A stretch of 64,000 nucleotides of DNA from DATFVJ01 sp963820395 (lineage in GTDB: Bacteria; Actinomycetota; Actinomycetes; Streptosporangiales; Streptosporangiaceae), in NCBI GenBank assembly GCA_963820395.1, contig CAWGAE010000008.1:186001-250000 (forward strand), written 5' to 3'. The position numbers and the translations under genes were made by a program. The notes beneath the pieces were generated by a model, which was not told where the DNA came from, did not search any database, and was given only the letters and a program-made list of their open reading frames with translations. Of this stretch, positions 45,881-55,066 are shown one piece after another. Each line of letters begins with the position of its first letter. Position 1 is the first letter of the stretch.

Positions 45881-46963
45881 ATGGGCAACATGCGACTGCC
45901 GGTCATGCCACCAGTGCCACCGATGCTGGCGAAACCCGTCAAGCAGATTCCCGGCGGCGCCATGAGCTACGAACCGAAATGGGACGGCTTCAGGTCCATC
46001 ATCTTCCGGGATGCCGGCGAGGTGGAGATCGGCAGCCGGAACGAGAGGCCGATGACCCGGTACTTCCCTGAGCTGGTCGAGGCGGTGCGCGCGAACCTGC
46101 CCGAGCGTTGCGTGATCGACGGCGAGATCATCGTCATCGGCGCCCCCGGCGACCGGCTGGACTTCGAGCTGCTGCAGCAACGCATCCACCCCGCCGCCAG
46201 CCGGGTGACGATGCTGTCGCAGCAGGCCCCGGCGTGTTTCGTGGCGTTCGACCTGCTGGCGCTCGGCGACACCGACTACACCGGGCGGCCCTTCGCCGAG
46301 CGGCGCGCCGCGCTCGTGGCCGCGCTGTCCGCCGCGGCGCCCCCCGTTCATGTCACCGCTGCCACGACCGACGCGGCGGTGGCCGGGCAGTGGTTCCATC
46401 AGTTCGAGGGCGCTGGGCTCGATGGCCTGATCGCCAAGCCGCTCGGCGGTTTTTACGAGCCGGCTAAGCGGACCATGTTCAAGGTGAAACACGAACGCAC
46501 CGCCGACTGCGTGGTGGCCGGCTACCGGCTGCACAAGAGCGGCGCGGACCGGATCGGATCGCTGCTCCTCGGCCTGTACACCGGCGACGGCACATTGGCC
46601 AGCGTGGGCGTGATCGGCGCGTTCCCGATGGGGCGCCGCAAGGAGCTGTTCGAACAGATGCAGCCCCTGATCACCACGTTCGACGACCATCCGTGGGCGT
46701 GGGCCAAGCAGCAGGAGGGCACCCGGACCCCGCGCAACGCCGAAGGAAGCCGGTGGGCCGCGGGCAAGGACCTGTCCTTCACCCCGCTGCGGCCCGAGCG
46801 CGTCGTCGAGGTCCGCTACGAGCACATGGAAGGCGTCCGGTTCCGGCACACCGCCCAGTTCGTGCGCTGGCGCCCCGACCGCGATCCTCAGTCCTGCACC
46901 TACGAGCAGCTCGAGGAACCCGTCAAGTTCGACCTCGCCGACGTCCTCGGCGCTCACCGCTAA
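45881..46963 (+). CDS. ligC: ATP-dependent DNA ligase (LigC-type)
   Basis: A 360-residue ligase. The nucleotidyl-transfer Lys33 is in YEPKWDGFRSIIFRD. Other adenylation motifs are EVEIGSRNERPMTRYFPELVEA, CVIDGEIIVIG, FVAFDLLALGD, LDGLIAKPLGGFYEPAKR and FKVKHERTADCVVAGYR. The OB-fold domain follows (VGVIGAFPMGRRKELFEQM, then VEVRYEHMEGVRFRHTAQFVRWRPDRDP). This is the LigC class known from mycobacteria, used in minor repair. Start choice among GTG 45875, ATG 45881 and ATG 45890 is open. It stands alone, without a LigD polymerase or Ku gene nearby. Confidence 0.92.
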   Translation: MGNMRLPVMPPVPPMLAKPVKQIPGGAMSYEPKWDGFRSIIFRDAGEVEIGSRNERPMTRYFPELVEAVRANLPERCVIDGEIIVIGAPGDRLDFELLQQRIHPAASRVTMLSQQAPACFVAFDLLALGDTDYTGRPFAERRAALVAALSAAAPPVHVTAATTDAAVAGQWFHQFEGAGLDGLIAKPLGGFYEPAKRTMFKVKHERTADCVVAGYRLHKSGADRIGSLLLGLYTGDGTLASVGVIGAFPMGRRKELFEQMQPLITTFDDHPWAWAKQQEGTRTPRNAEGSRWAAGKDLSFTPLRPERVVEVRYEHMEGVRFRHTAQFVRWRPDRDPQSCTYEQLEEPVKFDLADVLGAHR

Positions 46964-47642
46964 CACCCCTTGCTGGATCTGCCAGGGTCAGTTGTGCGGG
47001 GACCCGGCCCCGCTCGACTGTGTGTGTATGTAGCAGCTTGTCCTGATCCCGCAACGCCGCCAGGTGCGCCAGCGCGTCTCCGACGCCCGCCCAGTGCGGG
47101 CGCGCCTTCCGGCCCTGAAGAGTGACATCAACCAGGCACGTCATCGGCTCCTGTCACATACGGCGGAATGCCGGTAACAGCGATCAGGACGTTGCCGAGT
47201 GGGCGGCGCATCTTGCTGGCAGGCTTGGGGCGCACCTACGCGCACCAGGACTTCACCTGCGCCGACGTCGCCCGCCTCATGGCTATTGGGGCGCTCGAAG
47301 TCCCGTAACAAAAATCAAGACATGCCGATGGCCAAGTCACTCGGCTACCGGTACCGGACGCTGCGTGATAGGTGGATGGGTGGCAGACGGCTGGTCAGGG
47401 CAGGGGGGAACGCACGGCCGCACCCGCTGGCGTATTGACACAAAGAGTGACGAGTCCTGAGGCGAGGCCAGTTGAGGAACGTGGTTTGGATGACCCCCTA
47501 TGTCTTCATCTCACCTTGAATCGAAAATATCGGTCACTTCAGGGTGGCATGAGAGATGGGACGACATCGAAAGCTCACTTCTCAACAGACGCCAAGGCGA
47601 TCGCAGCTACGCACAGTGGCGGGTTCTTCCGCCCGTTGCATG
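46964..47642. other. Mostly empty gap with one tiny ORF
   Basis: No full gene is recognised. A 46-codon plus-strand ORF at 47168-47308 (MPVTAIRTLPSGRRILLAGLG, ending IGALEVP) is coherent but has no ribosome binding site. A minus-strand frame at 46923-47144 overlaps the ligase end and looks like chance. The AT-richer stretch at 47500-47600 does not encode a known family. Confidence 0.3.
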
Positions 47643-49241
47643 TCAGCCAGCGCCCGGGAACCTTGCCGATGTCTTGTACAGCAGGAAGGTCGTCACCGAT
47701 TGGGCAGGGATCGACGCGGTCATCCCGGTAGACGTCAGCGTTGGGTCGGGCACAGACGCGAGGTCGTGCGTGGCGCTCGTCTCGAAGGCTCCTGCCGCGT
47801 GAAGCCTGGCCTGACGTGGCAGGTTGAGCTGCAGCTCGGTACTGGGAGCCCCAACGGGATCGTTGTTGATGACCACTACCTGCCAGCACTTCCGCGACTG
47901 GAAGGCCATTACGTCCAGGTTGGCGGGCGCGCCGGATACGTTGTGCCGCACCGCGCCGGGCCGGACGAACTTGCTGAAGTTACCGAGCGCCCAGAACCGC
48001 TTGGTGGGATACACTTCATAGTTTTGGTCGCTACCATAGTTCGGGTCGTACTCGATCAAGCCGTCGTTCCAACCCTGGTCGTTTTTTTGCTGCGGGCAGG
48101 CTGGGTCCTGAACGGGATCACAGCCCATGGCGGCGGAAAGCGCGACCCACCAGTCCCATGCCGCGTCGTTAGCCTGTGTGAGGTCCCTGGCAATGAGGTC
48201 GGCCATCGCCACGCCCCCGGTGATCGTCGGGTCATACCCGGTTCCCCACCGCAGACCGTTGCTCGTGGTCACCAGACAGCAGATCTCTGTCATCCACAGT
48301 GGCTTGCCGTAGCTCTCGGCTATCGCACCAGCGTGATGAAGGGTCGTGACACTCGGGAGGTCGTAGGTGTGGTGGGCCAGGGCAGCGACGTAGGGCGAGG
48401 TTCCCAGTATGCTCATCCACTGCGGGACCTCGGGGTTGAACTGCGTGCCGACCCGGCTCGACTCATCCGCGATCACGTTCGAGTACGGCGCCTGGGCAGC
48501 CAGACCTTCACCGACGTCCTGGACAACGGTCGCGCGTTGCTTCGGCGGAACCTGCATGCCCTCCTGGGTGCAGTCGGAGCGCGTGTAGTCGGGTTCGTTC
48601 ATCGGGCTGACGTGGCCAATGGTCGTGTGCCACGCATCGTGCACGTGCGTGACCACGCTTACGAGGTAGTCCGCGAATGCCTGTGCGGAGCCGGATCTCA
48701 GCGCGCCGCCGCAGGACTGGCCGTTGGTCGTGAACTGGGGCGGCGCGCTGTCGACGAAGCCCGTGATGTCCGGCACGTGGTACTTGGCGGCATAGCGCAG
48801 GAATGTCGTACCCCCGGGGTCCTTCGACCAGTCGTAGACGCCGTTGCCCTGATAGAAGGTGTCCGGTGCCCGGTTCTTCGGCCCACGTTCGGATTCGCCA
48901 CCAGTCGGGACGGTGACCCCCACTCCTCCGCCGCCGATGTTGTAGTGGTACTGGCTCAGCGCAATTCCTTTGTGGGTGAACAACATCTGCGCGATGTGCT
49001 TTTGTGCAGCCTTAGGAAAGTCGGGCATGTCGATCGTCCACCAGGCACCCGAAGCGCCGAAGCCCTGCATCGTCTGCTGCGGCGCCGGATCCACGACCGC
49101 AGCGCCGCTTGCGATAGCCCGACCTGTGGGAGCGAGGGCCACGCGAGATGCCATTGTCAATGTGGCAACCGCGACCGCGGTGACAGTTCGGCGTATCCAC
49201 CCGATGAACGGCCGTCGCCCCGATTGCCGGGTGCCAAGCAC
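47643..49241 (-). CDS. Secreted glycoside hydrolase family 30 enzyme
   Basis: About 532 residues from a GTG at 49241; a TTG at 49343 extends it. A basic then hydrophobic leader (GWIRRTVTAVAVATLTMASRVALAP) is a probable signal peptide. The GH30 TIM barrel starts at QQTMQGFGASGAWWTIDMPDFP. Acid/base Glu is in VSPMNEPDYTRSDCTQEG and the nucleophile Glu in GKPLWMTEICCLVTTSN. AWDWWVALSAAMGCDP and RFWALGNFSKFVRPGAVRHNV lead into the side beta-sandwich, and it ends with a typical IPAQSVTTFLLYK. Family members cut beta-1,6-galactan, glucan or xylan outside the cell; substrate cannot be told here. A 12-bp inverted repeat lies about 550 bp upstream. Confidence 0.88.
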   Translation of the reverse strand: MLGTRQSGRRPFIGWIRRTVTAVAVATLTMASRVALAPTGRAIASGAAVVDPAPQQTMQGFGASGAWWTIDMPDFPKAAQKHIAQMLFTHKGIALSQYHYNIGGGGVGVTVPTGGESERGPKNRAPDTFYQGNGVYDWSKDPGGTTFLRYAAKYHVPDITGFVDSAPPQFTTNGQSCGGALRSGSAQAFADYLVSVVTHVHDAWHTTIGHVSPMNEPDYTRSDCTQEGMQVPPKQRATVVQDVGEGLAAQAPYSNVIADESSRVGTQFNPEVPQWMSILGTSPYVAALAHHTYDLPSVTTLHHAGAIAESYGKPLWMTEICCLVTTSNGLRWGTGYDPTITGGVAMADLIARDLTQANDAAWDWWVALSAAMGCDPVQDPACPQQKNDQGWNDGLIEYDPNYGSDQNYEVYPTKRFWALGNFSKFVRPGAVRHNVSGAPANLDVMAFQSRKCWQVVVINNDPVGAPSTELQLNLPRQARLHAAGAFETSATHDLASVPDPTLTSTGMTASIPAQSVTTFLLYKTSARFPGAG

Positions 49242-49264
49242 CCAATGAGCGAGGTCTTGGTCAA

Positions 49265-49562
49265 TCAAGCGAGTACCATCTCTTCCGCGTTCGCCCGCCG
49301 GAGTCGCCCATGCCTGATCGAGTATCCGCCGTAAGCGTGCCAACTGTCGGCGGAACGTGAATACTGATCCCGGCGTGGCTCCACACCGCGAACCTTCGCT
49401 TTCGTTACGTGGTGGACCGTCTTAGCCTTCGTCACTACGCCAGTGCAGTTCGCGATGACACACTTTGGTGCCGCGGTGAATGCCATGGCTGGCGGGACCG
49501 CACCAGTATGCCGAGAACCACTGACACAACTCCTGCCAGAGTCTTCCGTGCATTTTCCATCT
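49265..49562 (-). pseudogene. Small secreted protein, apparently frameshifted
   Basis: An ATG at 49562 follows a strong GGAGGAG and opens a signal-peptide-like stretch (MENARKTLAGVVSVVLGIL). The frame then goes to Arg/Pro/His-rich sequence and stops at once. A neighbouring frame continues sensibly: AVPPAMAFTAAPKCVIANCT, then KTVHHVTKAKVRGVEPRRDQYS. A single-base change near 49505 would join them into a signal peptide cut after AMA and a small basic two-Cys protein. This is inference from composition; no family is known. Confidence 0.3.
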
Positions 49563-50382
49563 CCTCCGTTGGAACGCGGGATCTGAACGAAGGGCGTCTG
49601 AGCGGTTAACAGGTGCACAGCGTTTCGAAAATTTGAAGGGCAAGAGCGGGGCGAACTCTATCGCGCCGATTTTCTTAGCGCATCCAGTTCACTAAAATGC
49701 CAGCTATGTAATTTTCATGCGCGGCAACAGGTTAGGCAAAATGTCTGTTTTCGGACACAGACCACAGCCTTGCCTGAAATCATGCGTAAGAGCGGGCCAC
49801 GACATTACCGAGCCTTTCCTCTTCCGGTCGTGGCCCGCCATCCCCTGGCTTCTTGACGTGCAGCCGAGCACGTTGGATGTCACGAGTTGATCACTACTGC
49901 TGGCCTGCCATCGCACGCAGCCAATCGCAGCAGGTCGCGGGACAGACTGCTGCGGTCTGCCTGCCAGTGGATGCTGAAGCTCGCATTCAAGCCGGTCAGC
50001 CTGGACCGCACATGCCGCCCGCATCTCGCCGATGACAGCGAGTTACAACGCCTGGTGCCGCAACCGGCCTGATGGACAGCCAGCCAGGGATAGATGATCT
50101 TTATAACCTGCTGACCATCGAGAGGGCCATGACAGCGAGGCACGGTCGCGGGAAGGTCGCCAACTGTTGAGCGCCTCTGGGCATGAGCGCGTGGGGGTAG
50201 GCCGGCGTCATCGGGGGTGAGCGGGGCCGGGGTGGCCGGGCTGGTGTTGCCTTTTTGGTGTCCGGCGACAACGTGTGAGCGGGTTCAGGCAGAGACCGGC
50301 CCGGCCTGCCCACGTCTCCGAACGGAGTCATCCTGGGCATCACCGCCGTGACGGTGATGTCCACAGCCCGGCACGGCGCGAC
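49563..50382. other. Intergenic stretch with no supported gene
   Basis: About 820 bp. It contains the inverted repeat at 49792-49838 and otherwise only chance frames. A minus-strand frame at 50101-50364 (Pro/Arg/Thr-rich) overlaps the SDR remnant's downstream side and is not convincing. Confidence 0.35.
49792..49838. terminator. Perfect 12-bp inverted repeat, 23-base loop
   Basis: GCGGGCCACGAC at 49792-49803 pairs exactly with GTCGTGGCCCGC at 49827-49838. The loop contains CCTTTCC. There is no T-tract after either arm, and no gene ends close by. It could be a bidirectional terminator, an operator for a dimeric regulator or an IS relic. The stem is far stronger than expected by chance. Confidence 0.45.
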
Positions 50383-50879
50383 TCATCTGGACGTATCCCG
50401 CGGTAACCGCTGGATGGCCTTGGCCCTGGCGTACCCTCCGCTGGCTGGTGATCCGTTGATGGCAGCTCCGCTGCTCACCGCCACGACCCTGCTGCCAGGC
50501 GGCAGCGGCTTCAGCGGTGCCTCACCCAGCCGTGAACGCGATCTCGACGTCGGTATGCCAATTGACGGGGAACATCTCCCACGTCTGTTACTGGAGCGGA
50601 CGCATCGCAGGGTTGGCGCCGACAACCAGGATGAGAACCCCGGCTCGTGCTGGTCCAGCAGGCTCCATGCCACCGTCGCGGTTGCCGCATCAGCGACCTC
50701 GGTCCGGATGTTCGCGCTGGTGGTGGCCAGCTCGCCAAGTGCCGGACCGGTCCCACCGGCGCACCAGCCTCGGCGCACGTGCGAGCGATCCCACGCTCCA
50801 AGCCCCGGCTGGCGCCAAAGACGACAGTGGTCCTGCCCGACAAGTCACTGATAACCGTCGTCTTCCTTTGCGTGTCCAT
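50383..50879 (-). pseudogene. Short-chain dehydrogenase remnant
   Basis: It starts at an ATG ten bases after the DUF899 stop and reads a Rossmann motif (LSGRTTVVFGASRGLERGIARTCAEAGAPV). It shifts frame to LGELATTSANIRTEVADAATATVAWSLLDQHEP, shifts again, and returns to PLPPGSRVVAVSSGAAINGSPASGGYARAKA, which holds the catalytic Ser and the YxxxK Tyr/Lys. The end is missing. At least two frameshifts and a C-terminal truncation make it non-functional. It was the last gene of the ArsR-DUF2182-DUF899 operon. Confidence 0.8.
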
Positions 50880-50944
50880 GGTTTCCCGTCACTGGCTGTC
50901 GTACTCGTCGTGGGGGCGCCACCAGAAGCCGGTCTCGTTGCGAC

Positions 50945-52276
50945 CTAGTGTCCTGCGCCTGAAATCTTCGCGATATATTTGGCTAAGGAGTTCAGGATCT
51001 CCTCCGCGGTTTTTGTCCAGATGAATGGCCGGGGGTTCTGGTTCCAGGTTTCGATCCAGGCGCGGACGTCTTTTTCCAGGGCCTGGACGCTCTTGTGGAC
51101 TCCGCGGCGGATCATTTGGTCGGTCAGGAACCCGAACCACCGCTCCACCTGGTTGATCCACGACGATCCGGTGGGCGTGAAGTGCAGGCGGAACCGGGGG
51201 TGGCGGGCGAGCCAGTCCTGGATCGCGGGGGTCTTGCAGGTGGCGAGGTTGTCGCAGACCAGGTGCACGCCCAGCCCGGCCGGGACGGCCTTGTCGATCG
51301 CGATCAGGAACTTCTTGAACTCCACCGCGCGGTGCTGGCGGTGGATCTGGGAGATCACGGTGCCGTCGGCGATGTTGAAGGCGGCGAACAGGCTGGTCAC
51401 GCCGTTCCGGGCGTAGTCGTGGGTGCGCCGTTCGGGCATGCCGGGCATCATCGGCAGCACTGGCTGGGACCGGTCCAGGGCCTGCATGCCTGATTTCTCG
51501 TCGACGCACAGCACGACGGCCTTCTCCGGCGGGTTGTGGTAAAGACCGACGACGTCGACGACCTTCTCGATGAACAGCGGGTCGGTGGACAGCTTGAACC
51601 CGTCGGTCAGGTGCGGCTTGAGTTCGAACTTGCGCCAGATCCGGCCGATCGTCGAGCGTGACAGGCCGCTGCGGCGGGCCATCGAGGCCCGTGACCAGTG
51701 CGTGGCGTCCTTGGGGGTTTCCTCCAGCGTCGCGGCCACGACGTCTTCGACCTGGTCCAGCAGGATCGACGGCGGGCGGCCCGGGCGCGGCTCGTCGGCT
51801 AGCCCGTCCAGCCGGCGGGCGATGAACCGGCGCCGCCACCGGGTCACCGTGCCCGGCGTGATCCGCAGCTCGGCGGCCACCTGCTTGTTCGGCGTGCCCT
51901 GCGCGCAGGCCAGCACGATCTTCGACCGCAGCGCCAGCGCCTGGCAGGTCTTGGCCCGCCGCGACCAGCGCGTGAGCTGATCGCGCTCGTCATCGGCCAG
52001 CTCCAGCCCGGCTTTCGGCCGCCCCGCCCGTTCGCCGTCGGCCAGCCCTTCCAGCCGCGCCCCGGCAAACCGCGTACGCCACTTGCCCACCGTCATCTGC
52101 GTGACGCCCAGATCGGCGGCCACCCGCTGGTACACCACCCCCGGCTCCGCGCAGGCCAGCACAATCCGGGCCCGCACCGCCGGCCTTCGCGACGGCCCAC
52201 CCGACCAGCGGACCAGCTGGTCACGCTCCTCCTCGGTCAGCACGAACTCAGCAGCGGCACCTCTAGTACGCGACAT
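50945..52276 (-). CDS. IS630-family transposase
   Basis: A 443-residue transposase. Two similar helix-turn-helix units lie in tandem: ERDQLVRWSGG, then RIVLACAEPGVVYQRVAADLGVTQMTVGKWRTRF (about 18-70), and ERDQLTRWSRR, then KIVLACAQGTPNKQVAAELRITPGTVTRWRRRF (about 97-151). A third HTH precedes the DDE domain: VVLCVDEKSGMQALDR, then LVCDNLATCKTPAIQDWLARHP, then SSWINQVERWFGFLTDQMIRRG. The final codons run to the very end of the element, and the TAG stop is formed from the TA target duplication plus the next flanking base. Confidence 0.95.
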   Translation of the reverse strand: MSRTRGAAAEFVLTEEERDQLVRWSGGPSRRPAVRARIVLACAEPGVVYQRVAADLGVTQMTVGKWRTRFAGARLEGLADGERAGRPKAGLELADDERDQLTRWSRRAKTCQALALRSKIVLACAQGTPNKQVAAELRITPGTVTRWRRRFIARRLDGLADEPRPGRPPSILLDQVEDVVAATLEETPKDATHWSRASMARRSGLSRSTIGRIWRKFELKPHLTDGFKLSTDPLFIEKVVDVVGLYHNPPEKAVVLCVDEKSGMQALDRSQPVLPMMPGMPERRTHDYARNGVTSLFAAFNIADGTVISQIHRQHRAVEFKKFLIAIDKAVPAGLGVHLVCDNLATCKTPAIQDWLARHPRFRLHFTPTGSSWINQVERWFGFLTDQMIRRGVHKSVQALEKDVRAWIETWNQNPRPFIWTKTAEEILNSLAKYIAKISGAGH

Positions 52277-52322
52277 ACAGAAATTATACTAACTTAGAGC
52301 GTAGATTTCAGGCGCATGACAC
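50948..52322. mobile_element. IS630-family element at a TA target
   Basis: The ends GTGTCCTGCGCCTGAAATCT (left) and inverted GTGTCATGCGCCTGAAATCT (right) differ at one base. TA lies at 50946-50947 and 52323-52324, the target duplication typical of IS630/Tc1-mariner. The 1375-bp element carries one transposase gene and interrupts the DUF899 gene 20 codons from its end. Confidence 0.96.
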
Positions 52323-53092
52323 TAGTGGCGCGCGGTCGAGCCACTGGTACATGCCCCACAGGCTGTCTAGCCCGCGCGCGTACGCCGAGTAGGTGTGGTA
52401 CACGACGCCATCCTCGAGCGCGAACGCGCTCACGCCGGGCCCTTCTCGCCTGTACGTCTCCCAGTCCGTTCCGACGACGCTCGATGCGAATCCGTGGAGC
52501 CCGGAACTGTCCTGACCGGCCGGCGGCCGGAAGTCCGCCCTGCGGAAGTTGTAATCGACGGCTCCCGACTCCCACTGCTCCTTGGTGTGCGTCGCCTGGA
52601 AGTCGTAGTTGAAGTCGCTGCTGGACGAGGACGCCCAGGGGAAGCTCCAGCCCATCCGCCGTTTGTAGGCCTGTAGTTTCGCGAGCGGAGCCCGCGACAC
52701 CGCGCACAGCGTTACGTCGTGATTGGCGAGGTGGACGACCGAGCCGTCGAAGCCGTCGGCGATCGCCGAGCAGGACGGGCACCCAGCGGTGTACTCGGGC
52801 CCGAACATGAAGTGATAGGTGAGCAGCTGCGAGCGTCCTTGGAAGAGATCCGCGAGGGACGCTGCGCCCTGGTCGGTATCGAACCGGTACTCCTTGTCGA
52901 TACGGACCCAGGGCAGCTCCTGCCGCTGCCGCGCCAGTTCGTCGCTACGCCGCGTCAGCGCCTTCTCGGCCTCGAGCAGCTCCAGCCGGGCCGCAAGCCA
53001 CTCTGCACGCGTTCCAATCTTGTGATCGGTCATTGTTTCTCTCCTTCTTGTCGTTACAACAGCCTGACGTCGCCCGTGCCACCGATGACCTC

Positions 53093-53782
53093 TCACATCG
53101 GCGGCGTGAGCCCGGGAACCGACGAGGGCGCGATGACGATCAGGACTCCAAGTCCGAGGATCGCCAGCGCCAGCGGCACATCGATAGCCGCCCTCGCGGG
53201 CAGCAGCTTCTGGGCGAGGACGATGACCGCGATCACCGACATCCAGGTGACGCTCATGACGCCCAGCGCCACCAGCATCAGCATCAGGCCGATGCTCGAG
53301 CCCACGCAGTAGAGCCCGAACTCCAATCCAGAGCGGATGCTCTCGCGGCAGCGCCGGCGGAAGACCCGCTTGAGCGGCGTGACCTCGTAGAAACCTGCCG
53401 CGATCGCGACCGCGCCGGCGGCGACAGACCCGTGCGGCCGGTACACCGCATACACCGCGACGCCCAGCAGTGCCCAGACGGCGAGGTAGGACCCGGCGAA
53501 CAGCGGCACCGCGCGCACCCGGCCGCTGGCATGAGCGCGTCTCACGACCGCCGGAGCCGCGCCCGGCAGCATCATCGCCGCCATCATCGACACCCACACG
53601 GCGGCAAAGAACGCGAACGAACCGAGCCGGGTCGCAACGCCCATGTCCATCCCGCTCATCTGCCGGACCGCGACGACCCAGGACGCGGCGGCGAGCCCGA
53701 GCGTCGCCGTCAGCGCGGCTGCCGTCGCGGTTGTCCTAGCACTCGTCATCGCGGCGGAACGGGAAGTCGGCGTCGCGTCCAT
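53093..53782 (-). CDS. DUF2182 membrane protein
   Basis: About 229 residues from an ATG at 53782; an ATG at 53749 is an alternative. A polytopic membrane protein of the DUF2182 family: SGMDMGVATRLGSFAFFAAVWVSMMAAMMLPGAAPAVVRRAH is the signature Met-rich helix, then SYLAVWALLGVAVYAVY, then YEVTPLKRVFRRRCRESIRSGLEFGLYCVGSSIGLMLMLVALGVMSVTWMSVIAVIVLAQKLLP. DUF2182 proteins are proposed metal (copper) or heme-copper related, from their Met/His motifs. It lies between the ArsR regulator and the DUF899 gene on the same strand, 59 bp before the latter. Confidence 0.88.
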   Translation of the reverse strand: MDATPTSRSAAMTSARTTATAAALTATLGLAAASWVVAVRQMSGMDMGVATRLGSFAFFAAVWVSMMAAMMLPGAAPAVVRRAHASGRVRAVPLFAGSYLAVWALLGVAVYAVYRPHGSVAAGAVAIAAGFYEVTPLKRVFRRRCRESIRSGLEFGLYCVGSSIGLMLMLVALGVMSVTWMSVIAVIVLAQKLLPARAAIDVPLALAILGLGVLIVIAPSSVPGLTPPM

Positions 53783-53901
53783 CCGGTACCCGATCGAACT
53801 GCCGGAAGCGCAACGGCGCCAATGTCCCAACCCGACAAACCTGCGACTCGCTCTCTCGCCCAACCTGCAAAGCTCCATCAGCTCCTCCACGACTACCGCC
53901 T

Positions 53902-54261
53902 CTACCTGCGCTCGCGCGAATCCCGCTCCGCCGCCTCCGCGACGCGCTTGATGTTCGCCAACCGCCGATCCCAGTCGGTCGCAAGCGCGGCCATCCACCG
54001 CGCCGTCGCGTCCAGCGCCGCGGGCCGCACCGCGTACCGCACCTCGCGTCCGACCCGGCTGCCGGAAACAAGCCCGGCGGCGTCCAAGACGGCGAGGTGC
54101 TTGACCACCGCCTGCCGCGAGACGGGAAGTTGTTCGGCGAGCGTCGTCGCGGTGGCCACGCCCTGTGCGGCGAGCAGATCAAGCAGCTGACGTCGCGTCG
54201 GGTCGGCCAGCGCGACGAGGACGCTGTCGACCGCCTCGGCGCCGCGACGTTCGTCCGTCAC
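53902..54261 (-). CDS. ArsR-family winged-helix regulator
   Basis: A 119-residue regulator starting at GTG 54261. The winged helix reads VDSVLVALADPTRRQLLDLLAAQGVATATTLAEQLPVSRQAVVKHLAVLDAAGLVSGSRVGREVRYAV, followed by LDATARWMAALATDWDRRLANIKR. No metal-binding CxC is present, so it belongs to the subgroup usually found with SRPBCC, DUF899 and DUF2182 genes and not to arsenic sensors. It heads the minus-strand operon and probably represses it. The sequence just upstream (54262 onward) is transposase debris, so its native promoter may have been lost. Confidence 0.9.
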   Translation of the reverse strand: MTDERRGAEAVDSVLVALADPTRRQLLDLLAAQGVATATTLAEQLPVSRQAVVKHLAVLDAAGLVSGSRVGREVRYAVRPAALDATARWMAALATDWDRRLANIKRVAEAAERDSRERR

Positions 54262-54265
54262 ACGG

Positions 54266-54565
54266 ATGGCTGTTCGGCGCGGCGCGCACGTGGCGGATCG
54301 CTGGCATCTATGGCACAACCTCGCCGAGCACGTCGAGAACGTGGTGGCCCGCCACCGCGGCTGCCCGGCCGAACCCGAGCCTGAGCCGCCTGCCATCCCG
54401 CCGCCCGAACCGGATCTGCGGCAGGCCGCAGCCGATCAGCGAGCCGAGGAGCATGCCCTGGTCAAGCGGACCCGGGAACGGTATGCGGCCGCCCAGGCGC
54501 TGCGTGCCCAGGGTAACGGCATCAAGCCGATCATGCGGGAACCCGGCCTGGCCGGGAGGCCATGT
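54266..54565 (+). pseudogene. ISL3-family transposase fragment
   Basis: The frame reads HVADRWHLWHNLAEHVENVVARHRGC, then an acidic Pro-rich linker, then HALVKRTRERYAAAQALRAQGNGIKPIMREPGLA. This is the middle of an ISL3-type transposase (VADRWHLWxNLxExVExVVxxHR). Both ends are missing. It abuts the ArsR start. Confidence 0.7.
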
Positions 54566-55066
54566 CTGCCATGGTCAGCGTCACTGTCTCAAAGATCCCA
54601 TCTCGCCCTGCGAGAACAAAGATTTACATGATCGTCATGTGTGCATTCACACCGTACACACCGGTAACAGCTCGTTTTCCCTCGCGTCGCCGCAGGGCAG
54701 AGGCACCCGTGAATGGACGCATCGTCATGTCTCACAGCCCAGGGAAGATTTGGTCGATTCTGTCATATTGTGACATATCTAACATCCGGCGCGCGTGCCC
54801 TGCTCCAGGCAGCAAACATGCAGGTAGATGCCAAATCAAGGCAGACAGCCATGAGCAGTACGATTCAGCTCAGAGCATCTTATTCTGGTAATGGGTAGCT
54901 TTTGGGCTGAATCTTGGCATGGTGGTGGCTTGCCAGCACCCAGCGTGCGTGCGGTTGCCAACGTGACCCGTCGCCCGGACCCCGCGACACGTGCGCACGC
55001 CACTGCCTTAGCCGCCACTCTCGCTGGCGGCGGGCATGCGCCCTGGGTGGAAGCCGAGCACACCAC
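54566..55066. other. Lower-GC stretch with no supported gene
   Basis: About 500 bp with noticeably lower GC than the window average (54600-54900) and no recognisable product. It may contain IS debris and the promoter region of the Rpf-like gene at 55067. Confidence 0.3.

Larger units (their letters stand above)
50889..53033 (-). pseudogene. DUF899 thioredoxin-like protein split by IS630
   Basis: The N-terminal part (53033-52323) begins at an ATG after AAGGAGAG. It carries the family body: LLEAEKALTRRSDELARQRQELPWVRIDKEYRFD, then LLTYHFMFGPEYTAGCPSCSAIADGFDG, then FPWASSSSSDFNYDF, then GMYQWLDRAP. The conserved tail GRNETGFWWRPHDEYDSQ lies on the other side of IS630 (50945-50889). Joining them at the TA target gives APLGRNETG and a normal ~240-residue protein. 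The CPSC pair is a candidate redox site. The family is often beside ArsR and DUF2182 genes, as here. The interrupted form loses its last 20 residues. Confidence 0.92.

Noticed and set aside
47556..49334. 592-codon plus-strand frame
   Set aside because: It is antisense to the GH30 gene, which has both catalytic Glu motifs and a signal peptide.
53033..54190. 385-codon plus-strand frame
   Set aside because: It is antisense to the DUF2182 and ArsR genes and consists of Arg/His/Gln-rich nonsense.
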